From NCBI RefSeq assembly GCF_900110815.1, contig NZ_FOIT01000003.1:92489-128603 (forward strand): a DNA stretch of 36,115 nucleotides, given 5' to 3'. Shown here piece after piece: positions 11,826-18,548 of this stretch; position 1 is the first letter of the stretch; the number at the start of each line of letters is the position of its first letter. The notes under the pieces are model-generated. The model had not been told where the DNA came from. It saw nothing but the letters and a program-made list of their open reading frames with translations, and searched no databases. The stretch is from Aliicoccus persicus. Its GTDB lineage: Bacteria; Bacillota; Bacilli; Staphylococcales; Salinicoccaceae. Both the position numbers and the translations under genes were made by a program.

Positions 11826-14138
11826 ATGGCAAAATTTACTGAAGATATCCAAAACATCATTAACAAAGATGATTATAAACCACTCAAAATTGAGGACTTT
11901 CAAGCGCAGCTCGATATCCAAGATTCAGATGACTTTAAAGAGATGGTTAAAGAGATTGTTGGTTTGGAAGAAGCCGGTGTTTTATTTAAAACAAAAAAAG
12001 ATAAATTTATGAAAGTCGAACAGACGAATCTCGTTAAAGGTACTTTGTCAATGAACAAGCGAGGATTCGGATTCTTGCGCCCTGAGGATCGTGAACTTCA
12101 GGATATTTTCATCCCTCCGACAGAAATCAACGGTGCAATGGATGGCGATATCGTACTTGTTGAAGTTCGTAAAGAAACGACAGGTGATAATCAAGACGGC
12201 CGTATAACGAGCATTTTAACGCGTGGTACAACACGCATCGTTGGTACGTACCAAGACAACGAGAGCTTTGGTTTTGTCTTACCCGACTCAGAAAAACATC
12301 GCGATGATATTTTTATCCCGAAAGAAAATAACCTTGGGGCAGTAACCGGACATAAGGTGTTAGTAGAAATTACGAAGTTTCCGGATAACGATGATAATCC
12401 TGAAGGACATATCATCCAAATTCTTGGCCATAAAAATGATCCAGGCGTTGATATCTTATCGATTATTTATGCGCATGGCATTGAGATTGAGTTCCCAAAA
12501 GAAGTTTTAGAACATGCGGAGAGTATACCAGAAACGATTCAAGAAGATGAAATTCAAGGTCGCAGAGACTTAAGAGACGAATTTACAGTTACGATTGATG
12601 GTGCGGACGCCAAAGATTTGGACGATGCGGTTGCTGTGAAAAAATTAAATAACGGTAACTACGAACTCACAGTCAGCATCGCCGATGTGTCTCACTATGT
12701 AACAAAAGATTCACCGATGGACCAAGAAGCATATGAACGTGCAACGAGTGTGTACTTAGTCGACCGTGTCATTCCGATGATTCCACACCGACTGTCGAAT
12801 GGAATATGCTCATTAAACCCACAAGTCGACCGTCTCACACTGAGCTGTCGAATGGAAGTGAACTCAGAAGGGGAAGTCGTGAATCATGACATTTTCGAAT
12901 CGGTGATTCACTCAAATCGTCGAATGACTTATGAAGACGTCAATAAAATGCTCGACGATAATGACGAAACATTGATTCATGAATATAGCGATGTATTTCC
13001 GATGTTACAAGATGCCGAAGCACTTGCACAAATCTTTAGAAATAAACGTACCCGTCGTGGCGCAATCGACTTTGATTTCAACGAAGCAAAAGTTATCGTG
13101 GAAGATGATGGAACACCATCAGACATCGCATTACGTATCCGTTCTGTTGGAGAAAAGATGATAGAAGAATTCATGCTTGCTGCCAACGAAACTGTGGCAG
13201 AACATTTCCACTGGATGGATGTGCCATTCCTGTATCGTGTCCACGAAGATCCGAAAGAAGAGAAGTTACAGCGCTTCTATGAATTTTTAACAAACTTCGG
13301 AATCATGGTGAAAGGTAAGTCGAACGATGTTCACCCGAGAGCGTTGCAACAAATTATCGACCAGGTGAAAGATATGCCAGAAGAGCTTGTCATCAACACG
13401 TTGATGCTACGCTCAATGCAACAGGCAAGATATTCTGAAGAGAGCCTCGGCCACTTCGGACTATCGACAGATTTTTACACACACTTCACTTCACCGATTC
13501 GTCGTTACCCAGACTTAGTCGTACACCGCTTGATTCGTACGTACTTAATCGAAGGTAAGACCGATGCGAAAACGATATCTCGAATTGACAATGAGCTGCC
13601 AGATATTGCAGATCATACTTCGAAAAGAGAACGACGTGCACAAGATGCTGAGCGGGACACAGTTGATCTGAAAAAAGCAGAGTATATGAAACAACATATC
13701 GGTGAAGTATTTGAAGGTGTGATTTCAGGCGTGATGAACTTTGGCGTATTTGTGGAATTGCCGAATACGATCGAGGGACTTGTACACGTGACGAATATGA
13801 CCGACGATCATTATCAGTTCAATGAACGCGCCATGGCGATGATTGGTGATAATGCTGGAGCAGTTTATCGAATTGGAGATCCTGTTGAAGTTGAAGTACT
13901 TGATGCGAATACAGACGATCGCTCTATCGACTTTAAATTCGTTGGCATGCCGAAGAGAGAAGAACGCTCAAGAGTGAGAAAGCCGATTAACATCAAATCA
14001 AGAGACACTTCGAACAAAAAAGAAAAGACACGTTCAAGAAAGAAAAAGACCAATGGTCCAATAGTAACGAATGAAAAAGGACGCGCACCGTTCTATACGA
14101 AAGTTGCCAAAAAAGAGCAAAGACGTAAGAAAAAGTAA
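11826..14138 (+). CDS. rnr: Ribonuclease R
   Basis: RNase R is a processive 3'-5' exoribonuclease that degrades structured RNA and, with SmpB and tmRNA, non-stop mRNA. The 770 residues show an N-terminal winged helix (about 1-65), two cold-shock/OB domains (about 70-200), and the RNB domain. The RNB active-site acidic cluster is DGADAKDLDDAV at 259-270. An S1 domain spans about 620-705, and the tail is strongly basic (KKEKTRSRKKK, KKEQRRKKK). The ATG at 11826 follows GGGAGG; an earlier in-frame start would overlap est. smpB follows 14 bp later. Confidence 0.97.
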   Translation: MAKFTEDIQNIINKDDYKPLKIEDFQAQLDIQDSDDFKEMVKEIVGLEEAGVLFKTKKDKFMKVEQTNLVKGTLSMNKRGFGFLRPEDRELQDIFIPPTEINGAMDGDIVLVEVRKETTGDNQDGRITSILTRGTTRIVGTYQDNESFGFVLPDSEKHRDDIFIPKENNLGAVTGHKVLVEITKFPDNDDNPEGHIIQILGHKNDPGVDILSIIYAHGIEIEFPKEVLEHAESIPETIQEDEIQGRRDLRDEFTVTIDGADAKDLDDAVAVKKLNNGNYELTVSIADVSHYVTKDSPMDQEAYERATSVYLVDRVIPMIPHRLSNGICSLNPQVDRLTLSCRMEVNSEGEVVNHDIFESVIHSNRRMTYEDVNKMLDDNDETLIHEYSDVFPMLQDAEALAQIFRNKRTRRGAIDFDFNEAKVIVEDDGTPSDIALRIRSVGEKMIEEFMLAANETVAEHFHWMDVPFLYRVHEDPKEEKLQRFYEFLTNFGIMVKGKSNDVHPRALQQIIDQVKDMPEELVINTLMLRSMQQARYSEESLGHFGLSTDFYTHFTSPIRRYPDLVVHRLIRTYLIEGKTDAKTISRIDNELPDIADHTSKRERRAQDAERDTVDLKKAEYMKQHIGEVFEGVISGVMNFGVFVELPNTIEGLVHVTNMTDDHYQFNERAMAMIGDNAGAVYRIGDPVEVEVLDANTDDRSIDFKFVGMPKREERSRVRKPINIKSRDTSNKKEKTRSRKKKTNGPIVTNEKGRAPFYTKVAKKEQRRKKK

Positions 14139-14152
14139 GAGGAAGATAACCT

Positions 14153-14617
14153 ATGAATCAACAAAAAAATAAGCCTTTAGCACAGAATAGAAAAGCCAGA
14201 TATGACTATACGATCGATGACACGATTGAAGCGGGGCTTGTGCTCACAGGAACAGAGATAAAATCCATTAGGCGAGGATCGGCGAATATTGCCGATGCGT
14301 ATGCACGTGTTTACAAAGGTGAAATGTATGTGTACAACATGCACATCGCCCCGTATGAGGAAGGCAATCGCTATAACACAGATCCACTCCGCACGCGTAA
14401 GCTATTATTACATCGCAAAGAGATCGACCGATTGTATGGAATTTTAAAAGACCCAGGTACTGCAGTCATTCCGTTAAAATTGTATATTAAAAACGGCGTG
14501 TGTAAAATGTTACTTGGCATTGCTACCGGTAAGAAAAAACACGATAAACGTCAAGCGATTAAAGAAAAACAAGTGAAGCGTGATATGGCGAGAGCGATCA
14601 AGTCATATAACCAATAA
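14153..14617 (+). CDS. smpB: SsrA-binding protein SmpB
   Basis: SmpB binds the tRNA-like domain of tmRNA and brings it to stalled ribosomes. The 154-residue length is normal. Diagnostic stretches are [19 protein letters not shown], ranging to [13 protein letters not shown], the core [12 protein letters not shown] and the basic C-terminal helix [18 protein letters not shown], which enters the ribosomal channel. An AGGAAG site precedes the ATG. It is the last gene of the est-rnr-smpB group and lies about 285 bp ahead of ssrA, its RNA partner. Confidence 0.98.
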   Translation: MNQQKNKPLAQNRKARYDYTIDDTIEAGLVLTGTEIKSIRRGSANIADAYARVYKGEMYVYNMHIAPYEEGNRYNTDPLRTRKLLLHRKEIDRLYGILKDPGTAVIPLKLYIKNGVCKMLLGIATGKKKHDKRQAIKEKQVKRDMARAIKSYNQ

Positions 14618-14647
14618 ACGTATCTAAATTGATTGGAGTCATAAGTG

Positions 14648-14836
14648 ATGATGTATTTATAAGCAGTAATCGCACCGCCTATTGCCGTGCTTTTTTCAGG
14701 TAAACCATTCCAAGCATTATTAAATGTTTTTTTAACAAAGATTGTTTGGCTGCCCGGAGCCATCCACGCAATACTCGTTGTTAAAGAAAGAAAAGACGAT
14801 AAACGTATGGAGAAATATTTTGACCACCGCAGTTGA
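14648..14836 (+). pseudogene. PMP3/YqaE-like small membrane protein, broken by an in-frame stop
   Basis: Translation from ATG-ATG at 14648 gives MMYL, then TAA at 14660-14662, then an uninterrupted 57 codons in the same frame to TGA at 14834. The downstream part reads AVIAPPIAVLFSGKPFQ, LNVFLTKIVWLPGAIHAIL and VVKERKDDKR. This is the PMP3 (UPF0057) pattern of two membrane segments with a proline-rich first helix. GGAG precedes the start at a workable distance. The one stop codon sits where the family has a hydrophobic residue, so a single substitution can explain it. No alternative start lies after the stop. It could be a real nonsense mutation, a sequencing error or, less likely, readthrough. 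Confidence 0.8.
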
Positions 14837-14846
14837 TGTTAATGAT

Positions 14847-14875
14847 TTGAGATATTGAATTCAAATTGGTATAAT
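14847..14875 (+). promoter_or_regulatory. ssrA promoter
   Basis: TTGAGA (14847-14852), a 17-bp spacer and TATAAT (14870-14875) with TGG ahead form an extended -10 promoter, about 27 bp before the mature tmRNA 5' end. Confidence 0.82.
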
Positions 14876-14901
14876 GAATAACGCACCATTTTTATACACA
14901 A

Positions 14902-15251
14902 GGGGACGTTTTGGATTCGACAGGGGATGGTCGAGCATTTTAAGCGTGTCGAAGACGTCGGCTTCGTAAAAACGACATCAGTTATAATAACTGGCAAACA
15001 AAACAATTTAGTAGCTGCCTAAGCTAGCTACATCATCCCATGAGCTCACCTGCGGCCCATGACGATGATCCAATTTAGCAGGATACGTACACTTTCTTTC
15101 GTCTAGAGAACAGTGTAAAGAGATCAATTAGACTAGCATAGAATTCGGTTTGTTCCGTACCACATTCTTTGCGAAATCTAAACGCGAACTACACACGTAG
15201 AAAGGAATGTAACGAGTCCCTTGGACGCGGGTTCGACTCCCGCCGTCTCCA
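14902..15251 (+). ncRNA. ssrA: Transfer-messenger RNA (tmRNA)
   Basis: tmRNA rescues ribosomes stalled on non-stop mRNA and tags the nascent chain for proteolysis. The 5' end GGGGACG (14902-14908) pairs with CGTCTCC near the 3' end, with A15251 as discriminator. TTTGGATTCGACAGGG is the conserved 5' block, and GGGTTCGACTCCC is the T arm. The tag frame at 14993-15022 reads GKQNNLVAA then TAA, so with the charged alanine the tag is AGKQNNLVAA. The ending VAA suits ClpXP, encoded nearby. The 350-nt length is typical. Its 3' end is the integration site of the island that follows. Confidence 0.97.
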
Positions 15252-15255
15252 TTTA
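15241..15255 (+). repeat. attL core (15-bp direct repeat) at the ssrA 3' end
   Basis: CGCCGTCTCCATTTA is found here and again, identical, at 18534-18548. It covers the last 11 bases of tmRNA and four bases after it. These are the expected attachment-site repeats of an element inserted by site-specific recombination. Confidence 0.9.
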
Positions 15256-15259
15256 AAAA

Positions 15260-15298
15260 GCCCCGTAAACCTTATAGGTACGGGGTTTTGTTATTTTT
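15260..15298 (+). terminator. Terminator now following tmRNA (inside the island)
   Basis: GCCCCGTA and TACGGGG(T) form a stem with an 11-base loop, followed by TTTTGTTATTTTT. It lies 9 bases after tmRNA but inside the island, so it was presumably brought by the element; it would also limit readthrough into the convergent integrase gene. Confidence 0.85.
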
Positions 15299-15300
15299 AC

Positions 15301-15317
15301 GGGGCATATCTGGGGCA
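15301..15317. repeat. Possible integrase arm sites near attL
   Basis: GGGGCA occurs at 15301 and 15312 (11-bp spacing). A very similar pair lies inside the other end (18420 and 18432). Such paired direct repeats near both att cores suggest arm-binding sites of the integrase. Confidence 0.5.
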
Positions 15318-15326
15318 TTTAGGTTT

Positions 15327-16163
15327 TCACTTTGAAAATAATGCACGTACTTTATTAGCTTGTTCGTCTTTATGTTCTTCAAGTAAATGTGAGTAGACTT
15401 CTAAAGTAATTTTGATATTAGCATGTCCAAGACGCTTAGAGATGTACTCTACTGGAATTCCCTCAGAAATCAAATAACTACAATGGGTATGTCTTAGTGA
15501 ATAGGGTGTCCGGTATTCTTTAATATCCAAATGTTTCATAGCAAACTTAAATGATTTAGTACAAGCGTTATGAGAAATACCAAATATCTCACCGTTTATT
15601 TTTTGTGGCATCATTCTTATAACACTTCTGATGTGCTCCATATCCTGGTGGCTTATTTCAATCACTCTATCACTCGTTTTTGTCTTTGTGCCACGTAGAT
15701 GGATTGTATCTATTGACAGATCATTCAATGTTAACTTATTCACTTCTGAAAACCGTGCTCCAGTAATCGCCAAGATGAACAATAATAAATATGAACGTTC
15801 GTTCTTACTTCTAAAGAATTCTATCAAGTCTAAATATTGCTTTATGGTCAAATACTTTTCTTCTTCTTTCATTTCTTCTTTTGAAAAATTCAAATCAATA
15901 TCATGAGCCGGGTTTCTAACTAAGATGCCTTGATTGTGTGCCCGTTTAATCACCTGGGATAGACACACATGCACTTTCTCTAAGCTAGACTTGGTCCGTC
16001 CTTTACCGTACCAATTCAAAAATGATTGGTATTCAATATCAGTTAGATCACTAATCTTTTTATCTTCACTGAAGTATTCACAAAATAACTTAATTGAATA
16101 GGTGTACCAATAATATTGTTGGTCGGTTATTTTTCCTTTTTTCTTCGCTTCAATCCACTCCAT
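15327..16163 (-). CDS. Tyrosine recombinase/integrase, N-terminus lost
   Basis: This is the 278-residue remainder of a phage-type tyrosine integrase that joins attP to the ssrA 3' end. The catalytic domain is complete: Arg in TGARFSEVNKL, the box SLRHTHCSYL, LGHANIKITL and the nucleophile region LEVYSHLLEEH. A core-binding SAM-like domain precedes it (about residues 10-85). The same frame stays open upstream to 16244 and encodes an in-family stretch (HARLHLEELENGISQAEKER) before a TAG. No start with a ribosome binding site exists there, so the arm-binding N-terminal domain and true start are gone. It is probably an inactive or poorly expressed fragment. Confidence 0.85.
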   Translation of the reverse strand: MEWIEAKKKGKITDQQYYWYTYSIKLFCEYFSEDKKISDLTDIEYQSFLNWYGKGRTKSSLEKVHVCLSQVIKRAHNQGILVRNPAHDIDLNFSKEEMKEEEKYLTIKQYLDLIEFFRSKNERSYLLLFILAITGARFSEVNKLTLNDLSIDTIHLRGTKTKTSDRVIEISHQDMEHIRSVIRMMPQKINGEIFGISHNACTKSFKFAMKHLDIKEYRTPYSLRHTHCSYLISEGIPVEYISKRLGHANIKITLEVYSHLLEEHKDEQANKVRALFSK

Positions 16164-16240
16164 GTAGTAGGACTTGAATGTTCTCTCTTTTTCCGCCTGG
16201 CTGATTCCATTTTCTAATTCTTCGAGATGTAGGCGAGCAT

Positions 16241-16417
16241 GTGCCTAGACATATCATAATTGGTAATATCAGTATATTAGGTTTTGAAGACGACGGCGAA
16301 GTAATTTACCGTGAAGAAATTGAAAAAGATAAGGATTTTAGAATAGTAATTAAAGAAGTAGAATTCTATGAATATGACATCGATGAATTCACATTAGAAG
16401 ATATTAAGCGATTGTAA
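16241..16417 (+). CDS. Short unknown reading frame at the deletion junction
   Basis: A 58-residue frame can start at GTG 16241, but no good ribosome binding site precedes it, and upstream the frame runs into antisense integrase sequence. The product is acidic and beta-rich in appearance (FEDDGEVIYREEIEKDK, ending DEFTLEDIKRL), as in many small phage proteins. I do not recognise it. It is most likely the C-terminal remainder of a phage gene joined to the truncated integrase by deletion. A terminator directly follows. Confidence 0.4.
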   Translation: MPRHIIIGNISILGFEDDGEVIYREEIEKDKDFRIVIKEVEFYEYDIDEFTLEDIKRL

Positions 16418-16427
16418 TAATTGTTGT

Positions 16428-16460
16428 AACCCTCTTAATTCATTTAAGGGGGTTGTTTTA
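16428..16460 (+). terminator. Terminator inside the island
   Basis: AACCCTCTTAA and TTTAAGGGGGTT pair around a short loop and are followed by GTTTTATT. It lies 11 bases after the short frame ending at 16417. Confidence 0.7.
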
Positions 16461-16549
16461 TTAATAATAGAGAATAAGTGTATAGGTGGAGTTTAGGGAG
16501 TTTCTCACTCGGTGATGGTCGCATCGTTCTAACCATTATTATGGTATAG

Positions 16550-16711
16550 GGGGTATATTTCCAGGGGTGCCCAACTATTTCAGAAGATGACTTCAAGAAT
16601 CATTGTTATATCTTAGTTAAAACTAACAAAAATGACATCGTAGACACCTGGAGTGATTACACTAGGGAAACTCTCGTAAAGACAACGATTGAACATCGTT
16701 CTAAACAGTGA
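16550..16711 (+). pseudogene. Unidentified gene fragment without a start
   Basis: A 53-codon open stretch with natural-looking composition (SEDDFKNHCYILVKTNKND, then DTWSDYTRETLVKTTIEHR) lies between TAG 16547 and TGA 16709. It has no start codon at a sensible place, and its end overlaps the next frame in a different phase. It may be the frameshifted upstream part of the ParB-like gene or another phage remnant. I cannot assign a function. Confidence 0.35.
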
Positions 16712-16982
16712 AGACTTGATAACAGAGATTGTTGAGAAGAACAAACTTAAACAATTGAGAGGTTTGAATAATCAAAAAACCTCGTTAGGTTCCTCGGAGT
16801 CAAACGACAAATTTATAACCAACACCAACGCCGAACTGGGGAAGATAGCTAGAGTCAGTAAGGCTACCGTCCAGAGGGCGAGAAGGATAAAGAAAGAAAA
16901 TCCTGAAGCTTACGAGAGAGTTGTTAAAGGCGAATCTAGTTGGAGGGCGGAATACGATAATAAAAGGATTGATAGAATATGA
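16689..16982 (+). pseudogene. C-terminal part of a ParB-like phage protein
   Basis: This 97-residue frame has only a TTG start and no ribosome binding site. Residues about 45-85 (TNAELGKIARVSKATVQRA to ENPEAYERVVKGE) match the helix-turn-helix and following helix of ParB/Srx-domain phage and plasmid proteins. In those, a nuclease-like N-terminal domain normally precedes this part. That domain is not seen here, so this is most likely a truncated gene. Its TGA overlaps the ATG of the head-tail connector gene (ATGA). Confidence 0.5.
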
Positions 16983-17293
16983 CATTTTTATTCAAAGATA
17001 GAATAAGACTATTTGAATTGGTGCATGGACCAAATTTTCATGATCCATTAGTTAAAAGATATGTAATGAATGTTTTTGCTAATGTTCGACCATTACGAGA
17101 ATGTGAGTTTGCCACACGGGAAATAGGTTGTACTAATTCTGAAATCAAACAATTCATCGTTCGATATACAAGAGATATCAAACCACATTACAAGATAGAG
17201 TTTAAGGGGAAAGAATATAGCATCATCAGAATTGTAAAAGATATTGGAAAAAACTATACAATAACACTTGTGGCACGAGTAAATGCAATGTAA
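16979..17293 (+). CDS. Phage head-tail connector (SPP1 gp16-like)
   Basis: This 104-residue protein resembles the head-completion/head-tail joining family (PF05521, SPP1 gp16). It shows the early F-K-D-R-I-R-L-F segment, ANVRPLRECEF in the place of the usual W-A-x-V-x-P-x-x-G-x-E pattern, then FIVRYTRDIKPHYKIEFKGKEY and a final beta strand. In complete phages it joins the portal to the tail. Here it is an orphan: portal, capsid, terminase and tail genes are absent. An AAAGGA site precedes the ATG, which overlaps the upstream stop. It is a relic of a prophage morphogenesis module and probably has no present role. Confidence 0.72.
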   Translation: MTFLFKDRIRLFELVHGPNFHDPLVKRYVMNVFANVRPLRECEFATREIGCTNSEIKQFIVRYTRDIKPHYKIEFKGKEYSIIRIVKDIGKNYTITLVARVNAM

Positions 17294-17479
17294 AACAAAA
17301 ACGGCTTATCAGATTCGTTTATATCGGCCGTTTAGACAGTTTGTAGGGGTATAAGTCATAAAACTGTTAAAACTTCTTAAAAGGTTAAATTTTAACGTTT
17401 AAAGCTATATCGTTATTATAGCTATCATTTTAAAGGTAAAATATTGAATCACTGATTATATTCTACTTAATGGGGCGCT

Positions 17480-17548
17480 CTATACCCTGGCATGGTCCAT
17501 CGTGTGTAAGAGTTGATTTCTCAACTTCTTTTGGATATACTTCTCCAT
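17480..17548 (-). CDS. Possible 22-residue peptide gene
   Basis: On the minus strand AAAGGAG lies 10 bases ahead of an ATG that opens a 22-codon frame, MEKYIQKKLRNQLLHTMDHA and two more residues, ending in TAG. The product is basic and amphipathic. The long hairpin at 17583-17663 would lie in its 5' leader, an arrangement reminiscent of a leader peptide or a small toxin, but no family is recognised. It may equally be the start of a truncated phage gene. Confidence 0.3.
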   Translation of the reverse strand: MEKYIQKKLRNQLLHTMDHARV

Positions 17549-17582
17549 GATTAGAAAACTCCTTTCTGCCGAAGAAAGGTAC

Positions 17583-17663
17583 AAAACTTGCACCTTTTTA
17601 CCTAGTAATATATGTTTTAAGTATTCAGCAAAAAACATATTAGGTAAAGGTGCAAGTTTTTTT
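17583..17663 (+). terminator. Long bulged hairpin with T tract
   Basis: AAAACTTGCACC...TTTACCTA...ATATGTTTT (17583-17616) pairs with AAAACATAT...TAGGTAAA...GGTGCAAGTTTT (17632-17660). There are two small bulges and an 11-15 base loop. Seven T close the right arm, so it should terminate plus-strand transcription. At about 35 paired positions it is much longer than the other terminators here. Confidence 0.7.
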
Positions 17664-17777
17664 GTGTTAAATACAGTAATATCAATGGATTAAGGGCTAT
17701 AGGGTCATATCTTCGATTTGACCCTTAGTATCAAGATAAGAAAGAACAGTTCAAAAACAAGAAAAAGGAGTGGAATC

Positions 17778-17990
17778 ATGAGCCAATTTGACCGTGTTTT
17801 TGGTGATGGGAATTATTTGGAATGCTCGAAATGTGGTAGCTTAACAACTCTTGATAAAGACGGAAGGTTAATGCGTATGATTTTAAATACACAAGACCTC
17901 CCAGTAATCTACGAAGAAAAAAATAAAGATTTATTTATAAACCAAGATGGCAGTTTAAAATGCAACTGTACCAACAAGGAGGAATTATAA
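17778..17990 (+). CDS. Small Cys-rich protein, unknown
   Basis: This 70-residue protein has C-x2-C (YLECSKCGS, about residues 15-18) and a C-terminal K-C-N-C, which together could bind one zinc ion as a minimal zinc ribbon. I recognise no family. An AAAAAGGAG site lies at good distance from the ATG at 17778. The next gene's ATG overlaps its stop (TAATG), so the two are coupled. It is the first gene of the only intact-looking two-gene cassette in the island and could be cargo. Confidence 0.7.
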   Translation: MSQFDRVFGDGNYLECSKCGSLTTLDKDGRLMRMILNTQDLPVIYEEKNKDLFINQDGSLKCNCTNKEEL

Positions 17991-18232
17991 TGAATTATTC
18001 AAAACTTGGTCTTTCTATATTATTTATAAGTGTTTTAATATACTGTACTCATATTATTTCCGCATCGATTTATAGCTATACTCTTTTAGAATCAAGTTGG
18101 AATCAAAATTTAGGTATCTTTAACACTGCTTTAGAAGAAATTTCAATAATACCAAATTTTATAATTATCATATTCATTCTAATTGGAATTTCATTATTGA
18201 TAATAAATTTTATAAATAATAAAAATAGATAG
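17990..18232 (+). CDS. Small two-helix membrane protein, unknown
   Basis: This 80-residue protein has two strong hydrophobic segments (about 7-29 and 54-75) separated by a short loop with few charges, and a basic C-terminus (NNKNR). AAGGAGG precedes an ATG that overlaps the stop of the Cys-rich gene. I recognise no family. With its partner it may form a membrane-linked accessory pair carried by the island. Its base composition is very AT-rich compared with the core genes. Confidence 0.7.
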   Translation: MNYSKLGLSILFISVLIYCTHIISASIYSYTLLESSWNQNLGIFNTALEEISIIPNFIIIIFILIGISLLIINFINNKNR

Positions 18233-18533
18233 TATTTATTCCAATTTCCTTTTGGTGTGAACCAACAGCGAAACAAAAAATAAAAAAGCTGTCGAATGGC
18301 TATATTGATCTAATTGAGGTAAAGTCATAACAATTAGTAATTCTAAAATTCTCTACCTGGAGCACGTAACTAAAAATACTATGGGTAATAAAAAGAAGGT
18401 TTATCACATATTAAAATCCGGGGCAGTTTTTGGGGCGTTTTAGTCTATATTAGTCTATAATTACAATGTGTAATAATTGACTAAACCATTGATACTATAA
18501 CATTCTGTAATTAATCAAAAGACTAAAAACGGT
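18233..18533. other. Non-coding right end of the island
   Basis: No convincing gene on either strand. It has a small TTGGT/ACCAA inverted repeat near 18251, the paired GGGGC repeats (18420 and 18432), two copies of TTAGTCTATA near 18440-18463 and two GACTAAA copies in the opposite sense (near 18479 and 18521). This looks like a cluster of integrase or excisionase binding sites next to attR. Confidence 0.55.
18420..18437. repeat. Possible integrase arm sites near attR
   Basis: GGGGCA at 18420 and GGGGCG at 18432, each followed within a few bases by T-rich sequence, mirror the GGGGCA pair at 15301/15312 inside the left end. Confidence 0.5.
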
Positions 18534-18548
18534 CGCCGTCTCCATTTA
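18534..18548 (+). repeat. attR core (15-bp direct repeat)
   Basis: Identical to 15241-15255 (CGCCGTCTCCATTTA). The host sequence that originally followed ssrA resumes after it. Confidence 0.9.

Larger units (their letters stand above)
17294..17777. other. 484-bp hairpin-rich non-coding stretch in the island
   Basis: No gene is evident on the plus strand. The stretch holds several inverted repeats: AAACGGC/GCCGTTT (17299-17333), AGTTGA/TCAACT (17511-17526), CCTTTCT/AGAAAGG (17561-17579), the long hairpin at 17583-17663, and GGGTCA/TGACCC (17702-17724). A 22-codon frame with a good ribosome binding site lies on the minus strand at 17480-17548. The region could contain a small RNA or regulatory leader, or may only be decayed phage DNA. 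Confidence 0.5.
15241..18548. mobile_element. Small decayed integrative element in ssrA
   Basis: Bounded by the 15-bp repeats at 15241 and 18534, this 3.3-kb segment has a tyrosine integrase reading towards attL and arm-type direct repeats inside each end. It also carries phage gene remnants (ParB-like fragment, head-tail connector) and two small genes of unknown function. The N-terminus of the integrase is missing and no replication, packaging or excisionase gene is intact, so the element is probably immobile. It looks like a prophage or phage-satellite remnant after large internal deletions. Confidence 0.85.

Noticed and set aside
14551-14763. 70-residue minus-strand frame after smpB
   Set aside because: It is antisense to smpB and the PMP3-like frame, lacks a ribosome binding site, and the plus strand has a recognisable family pattern.
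15169-15396. 75-residue reading frame over the end of ssrA
   Set aside because: It is an artefact of the tmRNA 3' domain and its terminator; it has no ribosome binding site and its conserved bases are explained by tmRNA structure.
16501-16600. Group II intron or IS end near the AT/GC shift
   Set aside because: No intron domain V, terminal inverted repeats or target duplication could be found.
17480-18232. Type I or type II toxin-antitoxin system
   Set aside because: The small peptide, hairpin and gene pair are suggestive, but no recognised toxin or antitoxin fold, operator or overlapping antisense RNA promoter can be supported.
15241-18548. Functional phage satellite (SaPI/PICI-like) island
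   Set aside because: No stl/str-type regulator pair, primase, replication origin, terS or packaging interference genes are visible, and the integrase is truncated.
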